This document shows positions 26,160 to 37,454 of a stretch of DNA of 64,000 nucleotides, piece by piece. Source of the DNA: Carya illinoinensis (Eukaryota; Streptophyta; Magnoliopsida; Fagales; Juglandaceae); NCBI RefSeq assembly GCF_018687715.1, contig NC_056760.1:7849501-7913500 (forward strand), in the 5' to 3' direction. Position 1 is the first letter of the stretch; the number at the start of each line of letters is the position of its first letter. Below the pieces are notes generated by a model. The model was not told the origin of the DNA and made no database searches. It worked only from the letters and a program-made list of their open reading frames with translations. The translations under genes and the position numbers were made by a program.

Positions 26160-26718
26160 TCTTGAACCTTCAAAGAGGAAGAGCCCCAAGAATTCAACCA
26201 TCTCCCAAAGCAAACCATGCATAGCCATCCTTTCCTTCAAGGTAGCCACCATTATGTCAAAGATTGTTCTTCTCTACAAATTCCTGACTGATTCTTAGAT
26301 CTCCAAGCCCAAGACCGAGGTCTTAAAATTTGAAGGAGTGTTGAACCTGGGGTCCTCGGACGAGGTCCACCTTCTGGAGCTCGCTTTGTTAAAGAAGCTC
26401 GACGACTTGAACTGCGTCTCCAGCGTGGTGTCTAGGCTGGGAAAGAAATGCACCGAGCCAGCCTAGCAAGGTTTTAGGTACGTGTATGGGGACGTCGTGA
26501 GTGGGGTTATTGATGTGAGGGAATTGGGGTTTTTGGCAAAGGATATGGAGGGGCTGGTAAGGAGGATGGAGAGGCTTGTGAATGCTACGGCGAACCTGTA
26601 CACTGAAAGGGAGGTGTTAAATGAGCTGGAGCAGGCGACAAAGAAGTTCCAACACAATCAGCACAAGGAGAGTAAGACGGCTTTCGAGCAGAAACTGATT
26701 ACGCCCATAGGCTCATAG
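26160..26718 (+). pseudogene. DUF3475/DUF668-family (PSI1-like) pseudogene fragment
   Basis: One continuous frame reads IAILSFKVATIMSKIVLLYK, LKFEGVLNL, LLELALLKKLDDLNCV, SRLGKKCTEPA, GFLAKDMEGLVRRMERLVNA, VLNELEQATKKFQ and AFEQKL. This order is characteristic of plant DUF3475/DUF668 proteins (relatives of PSK SIMULATOR 1, plasma-membrane-associated growth regulators). Two in-frame stops interrupt it: TAG at about 26297-26299, after LTDS where the family usually has glutamate, and TAG at about 26464-26466, after CTEPA. Homology stops at EQKL, so the rest of the gene, including the DUF668 domain, is missing. There are no introns in the preserved part, so it may be a truncated retrocopy or a fragment of a single-exon gene. 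Dead as a protein-coding gene. Confidence 0.8.
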
Positions 26719-26751
26719 CTGATTTTTTTGTTGCTATCCGCATTTTGTACA

Positions 26752-26928
26752 AGAGAAATGATATTTGCACTCGTGATTGTGCAAGCACCGTGTAGCTTTT
26801 TTTAAAAAAATAAATTAATACGGAACTCACATAAATAAAAACTAATTTTTTTAATCGTAAATTTCATTCATTTTTAAAGTAATTACGTGGTATTTATACA
26901 CACCACGACTATATGTAATATTACTCTT
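26752..26928. mobile_element. MITE family A copy 1
   Basis: Palindromic unit of about 170 bp: GCACTCGTGATTGTGCAAG at one side, CACACCACGACTATATGTAA at the other, with TTTTTTTAAAAAAATAAATTA inside. Related copies are at 46106-46275 and 47006-47172. Confidence 0.6.
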
Positions 26929-27267
26929 TACATAAAAGACTTCCAGAAGAGATGGAAAATCCCGACCATTTGACCCCGAATGTGACGGGTCCGGTCGATC
27001 TAGTTCCTTACTGTTTGGTTGTCAGGCAGGGTCAGGTTGGACATGTCTTGGACGGGCCGGGTTGCAAATTCTCGATCCTATGATCAGGAAATTAATGAGA
27101 AGACAACTTAATATGAAAAAATAATTTTTACTTTGAAGCGTGTTTGAAATACTATTTTTGAGATCTTAATTACTCCCACTAAAAAGACTTTGTTATTGGG
27201 TTACAAAAAATTCTTCTTGAGGATGCAACAAGAAAATTACCATGCATGCAAGCATATTATAGATATG

Positions 27268-27412
27268 AGTAATGTTACATACAGTCATTTTTATATACTC
27301 TTTAAATATTTCACTGATGTGATTAGTTACATCAATTTTTTTAATATTTAACCAATCACATCAGTAAAATATGTAAAAGAATATGTAAAATTAGCTATAC
27401 GTTAGAATTTTT
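27268..27412. mobile_element. MITE family B copy
   Basis: GTTACATACAGTCATTTTTA at one end. The centre has TGATGTGATTAGTTACATCA and AACCAATCACATCAGTAAAA as inverted blocks. Closely parallels 46337-46493. Confidence 0.6.
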
Positions 27413-28024
27413 GTATAGATATTTTGAAGTTTTTCTTCAATTTATATATATATATATATATATAGAATATCGTATCTTTGACTGAAATAAGATCAAGATG
27501 AAAAAATTTATGGCATTAAATATTATACTTATGAAAAAAATGGAGTGGTACGCATGAAAAATCACAGGCTTTCAACTTTTGACTATGATTTCAAGTGGCA
27601 CTTGAGGCTTCAAAAGCATAATGATCGATCGGTACTTTAAACCTAGGGATGACATTCAAAATACCTCACCTAGCTAGCTGGCTAGCTAGCTTTGACTCAA
27701 CCAGTGGCCCAGTTTCATGCGAAAGTAATTCCACAATGATTTGTTTAAAGTACTAGTTGCTGTGTTCAACATTTTTTAATTACACCGCCAATGATCTGTG
27801 CGTGCGCATGCATGCCCAACTATATTGCACATCATCATGACGCAGAGGCTGACATGTATATATGAAACATGTTTGAGGCCGACGAACTGCGCCACCCCCC
27901 TTCTCCCCCCCCCCCCCCCAAAAAAAAAAGTTGCAGACATGATCATGGAAGATGATAGATATATATAGATCAGGGCTAGCTAGCCAACAAACATTTATAA
28001 ATTAATTCTGATCATGGTGTATAC

Positions 28025-28066
<42 letters not shown>

Positions 28067-28880
28067 GCATGGATCGAAGACGAATGATGAAATGGAAATT
28101 AAAGTGACTAAATAAGGTGGATGGTGATCGATCCCAGCTATGTATATAAAAATCATGTCAAGACTGCCTAGAAGCTTTATGTAGACATGTCTCCACTTCT
28201 AGACGTACGTACAGCTAGCAGCAATATTCACCGCCGACACGTGATCAATTATCACACGCTCGATCGATCGAAAGCAATTTTTTTTTTTTTCAACTCTAAT
28301 CTAGAAGCTTGAAGCTGGTCAACTTAGCCGCAAAGGGTCGATAATGAAAAAAAACCAACTTTTTTTTCAACTCTTCTAGCTACTGATCATCATGAACAAA
28401 AGGGCTAATTAGCGCTCGCCTCAAACTTTTTTTGACGACCTTTCATTGACTTGAATCGATCGATGATCATATGATTAAATACATATGCCTAACTAGTTAT
28501 CCGATCGATCGCTAATATATATTTAAGCATAATAATCCATTGCAATTAATTAATACAATTTGGAAACTGCAGCTACTGCTCAGTTGACATTAGACCCATT
28601 TGGATTAGAAAACATTTTATCTCATTTCATCGTTATAACATTTTTAAATTTCTACCTAAAATATAATAAATAATTCAATTTTTTCAAATTCTAAAATAAT
28701 AACAATATTAATAAATAATATTTTATTCAACTTTTATCTAAAATTATCTCATCTCTTTTCAAAATCCAAACCACCTCTCTCTATTAGTTGAATATCTATT
28801 TTCAAGTACATGACGGCGCGCACACCAACATCATAGACTTTCAGTGACAGACAAATTCGTATTCCTACGTATTTATCTCC

Positions 28881-28916
<36 letters not shown>

Positions 28917-29400
28917 TCAATCACTAGAACCAAATGCGGCGTAGATATTCGACGTACGCCCACAAAAGTCATGGGTAGAAGCAAGGTCCAATTAAATGAC
29001 TCACATGAAGCCTAAAAGTCTCGCGTACGTGGTAATATATACATATATAGTTCAATTAACATTAAACAATTATTAAGTACTGATATTCATTGATTTCTAG
29101 GAACGTTTACCAGTAATCCAAAAACAACTTAATTGATAGGTTTGGATCCATAGTTTTACAAAATTTACCATTACTCCAAAATGTAAGGTGGTGATGCATT
29201 ATGAATAATAGTCAGAATAGCAAGCGTCCCTCATGCGGGAACTGATCAACTCTTCAACAAGAACTTTCTATCTTAAATGGTCAACCGATTTTTCATCTTC
29301 TATACTTTATTACAGTCCATATATATAATATATTTATATATTATATATGAGGTTGACGAAGCGAAGTTTTAGCATGCCCATGCAATTTTACTATTGCCAA
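27413..29400. other. Gene-less AT-rich stretch with microsatellites and one MITE
   Basis: Contains a poly-C tract at 27897-27919, (TA)n tracts at 28026-28060 and about 28884-28912, and a family D MITE at 28592-28780 (CATTTGGATTAG start, CAAAATCCAAACCAC end). No gene was seen. Confidence 0.7.
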
Positions 29401-29417
29401 CAATATTGCAGCTAGTT

Positions 29418-29530
29418 TTGACATTTTCTTGTCAACTTGTACAGTTATCTAAGCGGATCAAGAGAAGTCAGCCCTTTTAACTTTTCTCTTTTCCCCTGAG
29501 GATATGTTCAAATGATCACCCTATAAATAA
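29418..29530 (+). promoter_or_regulatory. Promoter of second DUF26 gene
   Basis: TATAAATA at 29522-29529, 91 bases before the start codon. Inverted W-box cores TTGAC (29418-29422) and GTCAA (29431-29435) lie upstream. The stretch AAGTCAGC, CCTTTTAACTTTTC, GAGGATAT to the TATA box matches the promoter of the third copy (37261-37371) at the same spacing. Confidence 0.65.
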
Positions 29531-29612
29531 ACGTTATGATCAGAGTTGAACTTCAACAAATTATATAATATCCTTTCTAGATCTGATAATTACGAACCTT
29601 ACAAAAATCATC

Positions 29613-30368
29613 ATGTCTTCCTCACATATTGAGTTCACCTCCTCCATCCACCTGATCCTCATGACTTTCGCTCTCCTTCTCCAAACCGTCTTTGGAGCCA
29701 GCCCTCTCTACCATTTCTGCTCAAACTCTCGGAACTTTACAAGCAGTGACCCATACGAATCAAACCTAAGAAAGCTCTTGAGTGTTCTGAACTACAAAAC
29801 TCCTCCTCAGGGTTTTGCTCTTGGTTCTTTGGGTAAGTATCAATACCAAACTCACGGTCTTGCTCTCTGTCGAGGTGATGTTAATGCCAGCGAATGCAAG
29901 ACTTGTGTCAACGAGGCCAGCAATGAAATTCACAAACGCTGCCCATATAATGAAGGTGCAATTATCTGGTACGATAATTGTCTTTTGAAGTACATGAACA
30001 AATATTTCTTCGGCCAGATCGATAACGAAAACAAGTTCTACATGTTGAACGTGAAAAATGTAAGTAATATTAATCCCCAAGTATTTAACCAACAAACCAG
30101 GGATTTGTTGAGCCGACTTTCCAAGGAAGCGTCTGGCAACCCAAAAATGTATGCAGTTGGAGAAGTAGAGATCATGGGAGATCAATCGAAGAAGATCAAA
30201 CTCTACGGTTTGGCACAATGCACAAGGGACCTTTCGAGAACTAATTGTTTCAAGTGTCTTGAGGGTGCAATTGATGGACTTCCTCGGTGTTGTGATGGGA
30301 AAGAAGGAGGGAGGGTAGTTGGGGGAAGCTGTAATGTTAGATACGAGATTTACCCATTCGTTCATTAA
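29613..30368 (+). CDS. Secreted double-DUF26 protein, copy 2
   Basis: Single exon, 251 aa, starting MSSSHIEF. The signal peptide (~residues 9-30) ends FGA|SP. DUF26 signatures are CRGDVNASECKTC and CTRDLSRTNCFKC. The intervening blocks RCPYN, AIIWYDNCLLKY and FFGQIDN are shared with both paralogues. Compared with them it carries a few extra residues between the domains (EVEIMGDQSKK), which explains the longer length. The frame is intact and the promoter recognisable, so it is probably functional. Predicted to be secreted to the cell wall space; the ligand is unknown, and carbohydrate binding is known for ginkbilobin-2. Confidence 0.9.
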   Translation: MSSSHIEFTSSIHLILMTFALLLQTVFGASPLYHFCSNSRNFTSSDPYESNLRKLLSVLNYKTPPQGFALGSLGKYQYQTHGLALCRGDVNASECKTCVNEASNEIHKRCPYNEGAIIWYDNCLLKYMNKYFFGQIDNENKFYMLNVKNVSNINPQVFNQQTRDLLSRLSKEASGNPKMYAVGEVEIMGDQSKKIKLYGLAQCTRDLSRTNCFKCLEGAIDGLPRCCDGKEGGRVVGGSCNVRYEIYPFVH

Positions 30369-31690
30369 TTAATTAATAGCGCTTAATCATTAGATCATTT
30401 TGTAATGCATGCTCTATCTCGATCTAGAGTGTGAAATAAAACAAGTTATATAAATATATATATATATATATATTATCATCATGTTTTGCCTGTCTAATTC
30501 ATAGATCAATAAAATTTAGTTCTGTCGTTCATTAATGTGATTGTAAATGTGTACGTAAGTACTGGCCGGGGTTACGTTCACAATCATTTTATCAACATGT
30601 ATAGTATAAATTAAGGCATTAAGACAACTAATTATTGCTGCCATTAGATTTCCTACCATTATTTAGGGAAAATTATATTGTACTACGTACGTGTTATCAT
30701 AATTTCTCCCGTTAAAAGCTGTTAACAGCTAGCAATGAGATCATGTGAAAACAAGTAGCACTGTTCTCTTGAAATTGAGTTTGTCTTGCTTAATTAGTGG
30801 CCTGGGACTTAAAAAAGAAAGCTTCCGTTCTACATATATCAGAAGTAGTAGTACTATATCTTAGTACCATGACGAACGTATAACTCTTGGGCATAAGAGA
30901 GATTTTTAACATATTCGTAAGAGGCCCACAAATGTTGGGTTGAGTGAGTTTTCGTAACGAGCTTGATCGATCGGATAATATATTTTTATTAAAATTTTAC
31001 AATTTTATTTTTAAACGTCACTAAAACATAAAATTATATTTTTTTAATTTTTAATTTTTAATTTTTTCATCTTATCTTTATCTAACCATTACAACTTTTA
31101 TAAACTTTAAAAAAAAACACAAAAATTAATACATTTTTTTCAAACTCTAAAACAAAAATAATATTCAAATATTATATTCAAATAATTTTTTAATTTTATA
31201 ATATTTTTATTTAATTTTTTCTCTCATATTTGCCAAAACTCAATAAAATATTTTAACCGAAACCATTTATAAATAGACAATTTTAATACTATTCACAAAA
31301 TCGACCATTTCACTCTTATTTACATAATTATGAGATACTACTAAGTGTCCAAACCAACCCATATTAAGGTCCCAATGGTAGAGTTAGTGTGTTACGTACT
31401 AACTACTACTAATGTACGTATTATTTATATAGCAAGGTGCATGTCCGGTGATGAAAGGCCTACAAAATTAAACCCATTAAAGTAGAATTAAGTCACTTCT
31501 TTTACTTGTAAAAAGTATTCTTCGATAAAATATAAAGTTATTAATAAAAATCGGAGACTAGGAAAATAAAAAAGAAATGAAAAGGGAGGTAAAACAGTGA
31601 TCCATAAGGTCCGGAAAATAAGCCCACGAAATACGGTGAATGACAGGAAAGTTCCTTCAAGCCCACAGTACTAGTAACCTAAAGAAAGGT
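30369..31690. other. Gene-less stretch with MITE family E
   Basis: 3' flank of DUF26 copy 2 with a TA tract near 30457-30476. 30985-31335 is an AT-rich element resembling 21779-22100. Nothing coding was seen. Confidence 0.5.
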
Positions 31691-31729
31691 CTTAAATGAT
31701 TTCCAGAAACATTTACCCGGCCGACGATC

Positions 31730-32470
31730 GGTTTTCCTTTAGAAAAAGTCTATCCAGCCTCCGGTTTTCTTTTCCGCACGCCACACTCCTGACGTGGCCA
31801 ACCGGTTCGGGGCACACGTCACGGTTTATTGAAATTGAGAAATTGAAACCCGAGCTTCATTCTCCCGCTTCAGTCTCCCTCCCTCTTCATACCTCTCCCT
31901 CTTCATACCTCTCACTCGAAGACTCTCGACTGGGTACCTTCATTCTCATTCTTCTCTCCCATGCCTCTCATTATTTCAACTCCTCCTCCCTCTCACTCGG
32001 AGCTTCTTTCTCACCCCGACACCAAAACGCCATTCTGCCTTGAACCCTAGAAATCAGCCCCTTCAATCTCGACACTCTTCTCCCTCAAACCTCTAACTTG
32101 AAGTCTAACCGAGCCACTGGACCGATTCGTCCTCAAAGGTAGGTTTTTTTTTTTTTTTTTTTTTTCAATTCTGTGTATCTTGGAGTTTCTGCATTTTTTT
32201 TGCTCTCTCACCCCTTCTCTCCTTCAGCCCCGAGCCGCTGCAAGATTTGTCCTCAAAGGTACGCTTTTTTTAAGTCCCGAACCCTAGAAAAACTCAGCCC
32301 CTTTAGTCTCGACGCAGCACTCTCCCTCTTGTCCCTCTTGAACCTCTAACTCGAACCGGATCTCTCACTCCTTCTCTTCTCTCTCACCCCTTCTCTGCTT
32401 CAGCCCCGAGCCATTGGACCGATTCGTCAAAGGTATGTTTTTTTTTTTTTTTTTCAGTTCGTTTTAAATG
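31730..32470 (+). repeat. Repeated leader of the kinase remnant
   Basis: CT-rich, UTR-like sequence in which a block (TCAGCCCCGAGCC, then GATTCGTC, CAAAG|GT) occurs three times. It ends each time in a splice-donor-like CAAAGGTA and a T-run: donors at 32139, 32259 and 32433. A second shared block, AACCCTAGAAA, TCAGCCCCTT, CTCGAC and AACCTCTAACT, is present twice (from 32043 and 32281). It looks like the duplicated first exon/5'UTR of the kinase gene that follows. The 115-aa ORF from 31696 is probably not coding. Confidence 0.55.
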
Positions 32471-32764
32471 TCTACGTTTCAATTTCATGTCTCTATCTCT
32501 CAGAGTTTCTGTTTTTTTTTTTTGGAGCCACACTTTATCACTTCTCAATCGCACGTGTTTACTTGACATTAAATTCTGGAAAGTCCACAAAGTTACTGGT
32601 AAGTGCAAAGAATTTAGTTTAAAGAGAAATTAGTATACAAAGAGAGAAATTAGGTTAACTGGTAACTGCAAGCCCTTCTCAATCCCTAATACTTTTTATA
32701 CTCCAAAGAAAAAACCCTTTAGAAATTAGGTTACATCCCTTCTAAATTACATTTTGTTTTCGTA

Positions 32765-33387
32765 AAAGCATTGACGACTTATATCCTAATGGGAAAATCC
32801 TGGAAATGCCCAACTTGAAAGAATTCAGCCTTAAGGATTTAAAGACCCCGACCATGAATTTCAAGACAGATTCTTTGTTGGGAGAGGGAGGCTTTGGGAA
32901 AGTTTTCAAGGGTTGGATGGATGAGAAGGCACTCACACCCTGTAAGGTTGGCACCGGCATGGTGGTTGCTATCAAGAAATTGAGCTCAGAAAGTATGCAA
33001 GGTTTCCAAGAGTGGTTTGACCAGTTGGTTATATGGTTACATATTTTATACTTAATATGCTATATGAAATGACCTACTGAATATGGTTTACTACCCAAAA
33101 TTAGTGGTAGAGTTTGGGCCTCTGGTTAGTTTGACCAGTTCCCTATATTTTTAGGACTTTCTAATATAAATATTTTTGCTACCACTAATACCTTTTTTTT
33201 TTTTTTTTTATTCTGTTTCGATCTGATTGTGCAGTCAAAATTAAATTTTTTAGGAAGACTATCTCATCCCAACCTGGTCAAGCTACTGCGATACTGTTGG
33301 GAGGAAAAAGAGCTACTACTTGTGTATGAGTACACGCGGAGGGGAAGTTTGGGATTTATAAATAGATCTTTTATTCTTAGGATTTAG
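32765..33387 (+). pseudogene. RLCK-VII kinase pseudogene, N-terminal half
   Basis: The first exon-like block reads PNLKEFSLKDLKT, the glycine loop GEGGFGKVF, and MVVAIKKLSSESMQGFQEW with the catalytic lysine (VAIKK). A second block from 33235, after an acceptor GTGCAG, reads [20 protein letters not shown] and [15 protein letters not shown], then runs out of homology and stops at 33385-33387. This covers kinase subdomains I to about V of receptor-like cytoplasmic kinase subfamily VII (PBS1/PBL-like immune and growth signalling kinases). The first block reads through its expected donor (after EEW/Q) into WFDQLVI. The rest of the kinase domain is not downstream on this strand; it is on the opposite strand at 34141-35722. 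Confidence 0.8.
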
Positions 33388-34140
33388 AATCTTGCATTGC
33401 ATCCACTGTGCTTTCTATATTTGTGAAATTTTATTATGTGTAGGAATTTGGACGTGTTTATGTTTGCATTTACTATCTTCTTAATTATTTTTCAGAGGCA
33501 ATGGGTGCGTTTTGATCCTGATCAACCATCTGGAATGTGTCTAAGTTTTGGATGTGGATGTTGGAGGTTATGGTAGAGCATACAAAGTGGGCATTAGCCT
33601 TTTGTGAACTGGTCATTACCCAGATTGTTATATATTAGAAGTTGAGAGGAATGTATAAGCACTTGATGAATTTTGATTGTTTGTAAAGAAATTTGTATAA
33701 CCACTTGATGAATTTTGAAGTTACCATAGATACAATCCAGTTGAGAAGTTTGCAAATAAATTTGTATATGAAGTGGAGAAGATATATTTCAGTTGTAAAT
33801 AAATTTGCATGCTAAGGAAGAAGTGAATCTAACGATGTTACACAGCTGTAAAAATTTCAGTTGCTGAGCTTGCAATTTTCTTGAACGTCAGTATCAATTC
33901 TATTAGAAGTCCTTGTCAGAAGTTTATATTGTCTGAAGAAATTTGTAACATTGAAAGTAATTATGGTTTGAAACTACTTCCACACAACTTGTTCGAGTCT
34001 GATATTCATTGTGACATTGTGTATGGGGATACAAGTCAACAACTCTAAGAAAATACATGCATAGCCGACACCTAGTTTTTACGATTCTTTCATGTTAATC
34101 TTTCCAAGCATGTTGCTAATACACTCCCTAGTCTCAATAA
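33388..34140. other. Stretch between the two kinase halves
   Basis: UTR/intron-like. It includes a short repeat (CACTTGATGAATTTTGA twice, about 33660-33718) and several variants of AATTTGTA. No kinase exon was seen. One breakpoint of the presumed inversion should lie in here. Confidence 0.5.
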
Positions 34141-35722
34141 TTATATATACATCTCATGAAAGGGAGAATGACGATGACTGTGGTGTTGGCCTTGAGCTGC
34201 AGCATTAGAGTTGATTTTGTACTTCTTTGGCTTTCCCTTGATTGCTTCAATACATTCCAAAGCTGCCGCCACTTCTTTCATGGAAGGGCGGCCTTTTGGA
34301 TCCGATGCTACGCATTTTAGAGTGGGTTATGCTGCCTGTAACACTGCCTTTGATGAATATTGGCCCTCCATCCCTATGTCCATAATGGTTTTCAACTTTC
34401 TTTCATTAGAAAGAGATGGCTTAAGCCATTTAACCAGATTTTGCTGCCCGCCAGGCCTTTTCGTATCAAGTGCCCGTAAACCTGTTAGAATTTCAAGCAG
34501 CACCACACTGAAGCCATACACATCACTCTTCACGTACAAATAACCTGTTGAATAATAGGCAATGGCAGGCGTATTAGCATGTTTCCTTGACCAAAAAATA
34601 AAAGATTGCACTTGATGTTCAAATTATGGCTTAATTGTCGAGTTAAATGGACATTGGAAATTCATTTGTGTATTGAATTTACAAGACTTGGTTATATAAT
34701 TCTCCGTTTCCATAAATTTTCAAGATTTGTTAGAGATATCATTACCTGTTGCTATATATTCTGGAGCAGCATAACCATATGTGCCCATAATCCTAGTTGT
34801 CACATGGGAGTCACCACCAGAAGGCCCCAGTTTTGCCAAGCCAAAATCTGAGATTTTTGCATTGTAGTTCTGTAAGAGTAAAAATGTATATAAAAACACA
34901 TATAGATAAATATGTATTATAACTGTCCTATATCTGATGATTTTAAAAAATCCATTTAATATAGGCGATGTGTAAATTTCTTTATCAAACCACTGACTTG
35001 GTGGAAGCAACATACACCACTAGCCACCATTATAATACATAGGAACACACCAATATTTTGCAACAGGCATGATTGGATCATATTGTGCGCATGGGTGATA
35101 TTCAAGTGATAACCTTCAACGAGTTTTTAGGTTTAGTAATCGTAGTGCTCTATTTTATTCTTCAAAAGTCTCATGGATTAAAACGCATTGACAATTATAT
35201 TACAACAACAAACTATTGCAAAAAGGTATCAGGTTTAGTAAACCTATTGCTCCATTTGATCTTCAAAAGTTTCATGGAGTAAACAGCAATTTCAATTATA
35301 CTCCAACCACAAACTACCACTAAAATGACATGTTCATGTATCTTCTTCAGCAACTCTGCATAATCATCAATCAAAAAGGAGGATGCTACATTTTGTAGCC
35401 AAATCAATCAAAAGGAAACAAAAATGAATTTTGGAATAACAAGATGCTATCATTCATTTCAGAATAGCAGCTACCTTCCTATCTGGTTTAGAATTCTGAT
35501 ATTATTTGCAACAATTAGAGTATTGGATACTAACACTACAGTTCGAAAAGAAGACATGAATCATAGAAATACAAACCCCATCAAGCAGTATATTTGAGGC
35601 CTTAAAATCTCCGTATATGACTTTCTTTTCTGAAGTGTGTAGGAAAGCCAGGCCGCGAGCTGCTCCAATAGCTATTTTGAGTCGTATGTCCCAAGAAAGC
35701 GGTTCAATGTTAGGATTCTCGG
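34141..35722 (-). pseudogene. RLCK-VII kinase pseudogene, C-terminal half
   Basis: Minus-strand exons: about 35722-35577 ([37 protein letters not shown]), 34869-34746 ([36 protein letters not shown]) and 34544-34141 ([36 protein letters not shown], then stop TAA). The usual YRDFK catalytic loop reads YGDFK (R to G, while the catalytic D remains). A TAA at 34329-34327 replaces the expected CAA after LQAA, cutting the last ~60 residues. DFG and APEY are present. No N-lobe exons are visible upstream on this strand. It points toward the N-terminal half at 32765-33387 and seems to be the other half of the same gene, or of a close duplicate, after an inversion. Confidence 0.8.
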
Positions 35723-35826
35723 CTGAACCAAAAAACACATTAACACACTAATCCAGCAAAAGCAGTTTTTGTTTTTAAAATTTTCTCCTCAAACTCTTAC
35801 TTCTAAAAAGATGATTCTCCTAAAAT

Positions 35827-36305
35827 CCTAATATCTACAAGTTTCTTAAGACATAAGCACAATTGACAAAATAGAGGAGCAAAACAGAGAGTTATTGAAG
35901 CCAAACATTGCAATACACAAACCCAAATTAGAGAAACAAAGAGCAAGAGAAATGTACCACACCCAAAATAACCATCCAGAAGAAGCACCAACAGATGGAC
36001 ACAATTCAAAAATCCAAACACTAAATCCTATTGCAAACGAGACTAAAAATTTGCATGTGCGGGTGTGGAACTCACCACTAAGCAATTAGTTTCCTCGTCG
36101 AAAGCATAGCAATAATATTGACTCACTGAACGGCAGCTGCAGAGAGATAAGAATAAAGAAAAAATCTTGAGTTTTAAAACCCTAATATTTACAAATTTCT
36201 CTAGACCCAAACACAACCTAGAAAATAGAGGAACAAACGAAAGAGAAATCCAAGGCAAACTTTGCAATACACGGATCCAAAACAGAGAAGCAAAAGAGAA
36301 AGAGA
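35827..36305 (-). repeat. Diverged direct repeat of ~115 bp (two units)
   Basis: Read on the minus strand, about 36300-36180 and 35950-35830 share the ordered words GCTTCTCTG / GTTTCTCTA, GTGTATTGCAA, TTTG, CTCTATTTT, GAAA, TTGTA, ATATTAGG and TTTTA. Both are T-rich, probably leader or intron sequence upstream of the kinase C-half. ORFs on both strands here are not convincing. Confidence 0.5.
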
Positions 36306-36532
36306 ACTATACCACATACCCAAATAACCGATTGGAAAATGCATGAGCTGACGAACACAACTGGGAGATCAAACTGAACGATGCAAAATCAAAATAAAAA
36401 AAAACAACAAAGAATCAACACACGATTCGAATCCAAAACAACCCCAACGAGTACTCTAAAATTAACTCCGCAACAGTAACTGAAGAAGAGACGACGACCA
36501 CAACAGAAAAGCATGCTACAATTTCTTACCCT

Positions 36533-36780
36533 TGTAAGACAACAGACGGTGGGTTTCGGCAGCTACAATACCAGCGGAGGGCTGAAGTCGTGCGGAAATG
36601 GTGAAGCTAGAGAAGCCATACGGAAATGGTGAACCCAGAGGAAAACTTTTCTTACACGGTGTCGGAGTGATAGAGCCACACGGTTATGGAGTGATGGACC
36701 ACACGGTGCGGGGGGAGTGGAAGAGAGAATGCAGGGGAACGAAGAAGTGAAGAAGAACGCAGGAGGGGAATTGAAAATTT
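36533..36780 (-). promoter_or_regulatory. Probable untranslated first exon, minus strand
   Basis: Minus-strand CT-rich leader-like sequence ending TTACAAG|GGTAAGAAAT, a good donor. It has a short repeated block CCGTGTGG with ATCACTCC (about 36660-36710) and a doubled TTCACCATTTCCG. It may be the displaced 5' end belonging to the minus-strand kinase remnant. Confidence 0.35.
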
Positions 36781-37260
36781 TGAAATCAACCTTCTTGTAC
36801 CAAAATGCACGTCTTCACTTTAAAAAATAAAATAAAATAAAATAAATCCATGTAGCGGAGTGTGGAGGCTGGGTGTACAGTAGGTAGTTGTATAGAATAA
36901 CTCTTTGCTTTATATAGTACTTTATATATATATATATATCGATTTTCTTTTTCCGCAAAACATTAACTTGATTTTCTTGAACTTCTCACGGTACTCGGCC
37001 TACAACATGGACCGTGCAGTTCTGCCTTGAAATGATCAAAATTACTACTCTTCTCTCTTCGACGACTATTATTTACTCGTTCAAGAAATAATATATAATA
37101 CGTACATGCATGTTATAGAACTCTCGTTTAATCTTTCTAGCGATTCTTAATCTTGCATATATATTATATTAGAATCCAATGCTAGGCATGCAGGTTGAAG
37201 GAGTGCTGCTTCAGAATACCCATTTTTGACTGAGACTTCCCAAGACGCAGCCCAGTACTT

Positions 37261-37371
37261 TTGACATATTCTTGTGATGAACTGGAACACTTCTTCGGAA
37301 GAGGAAAGTCAGCTCCCCTTTTAATTAACTTTTCCACAGAGGAGATATTCATGCTGAGATTGCTATAAATA
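37261..37371 (+). promoter_or_regulatory. Promoter of third DUF26 gene
   Basis: TATAAATA at 37364-37371, 91 bases before the start codon as in copy 2. TTGAC at 37261-37265. AAAGTCAGC, CCCCTTTTAA, AACTTTTCC and GAGATATTCATG follow in the same order as in the copy 2 promoter. Confidence 0.65.
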
Positions 37372-37454
37372 TATGACCAAACTTAAAACCCATATCATCG
37401 ATCGATCGACTTACCTAGCTAGCTCTGTGCTTAATTTCCTTCCAAAAGATAAAA

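Noticed and set aside
31696..32043. 115-aa ORF before the kinase remnant
   Set aside because: Serine/leucine-rich translation of a CT-rich leader; no family resemblance and overlaps the repeated leader blocks.
34211..34543. 110-aa plus-strand ORF
   Set aside because: It is the antisense shadow of the minus-strand kinase C-terminal exon.
35803..36267. Hydrophobic minus-strand ORFs suggesting a membrane protein
   Set aside because: T-rich DNA read in frame gives phenylalanine/leucine-rich peptides; they overlap the diverged repeat and lack conserved motifs.
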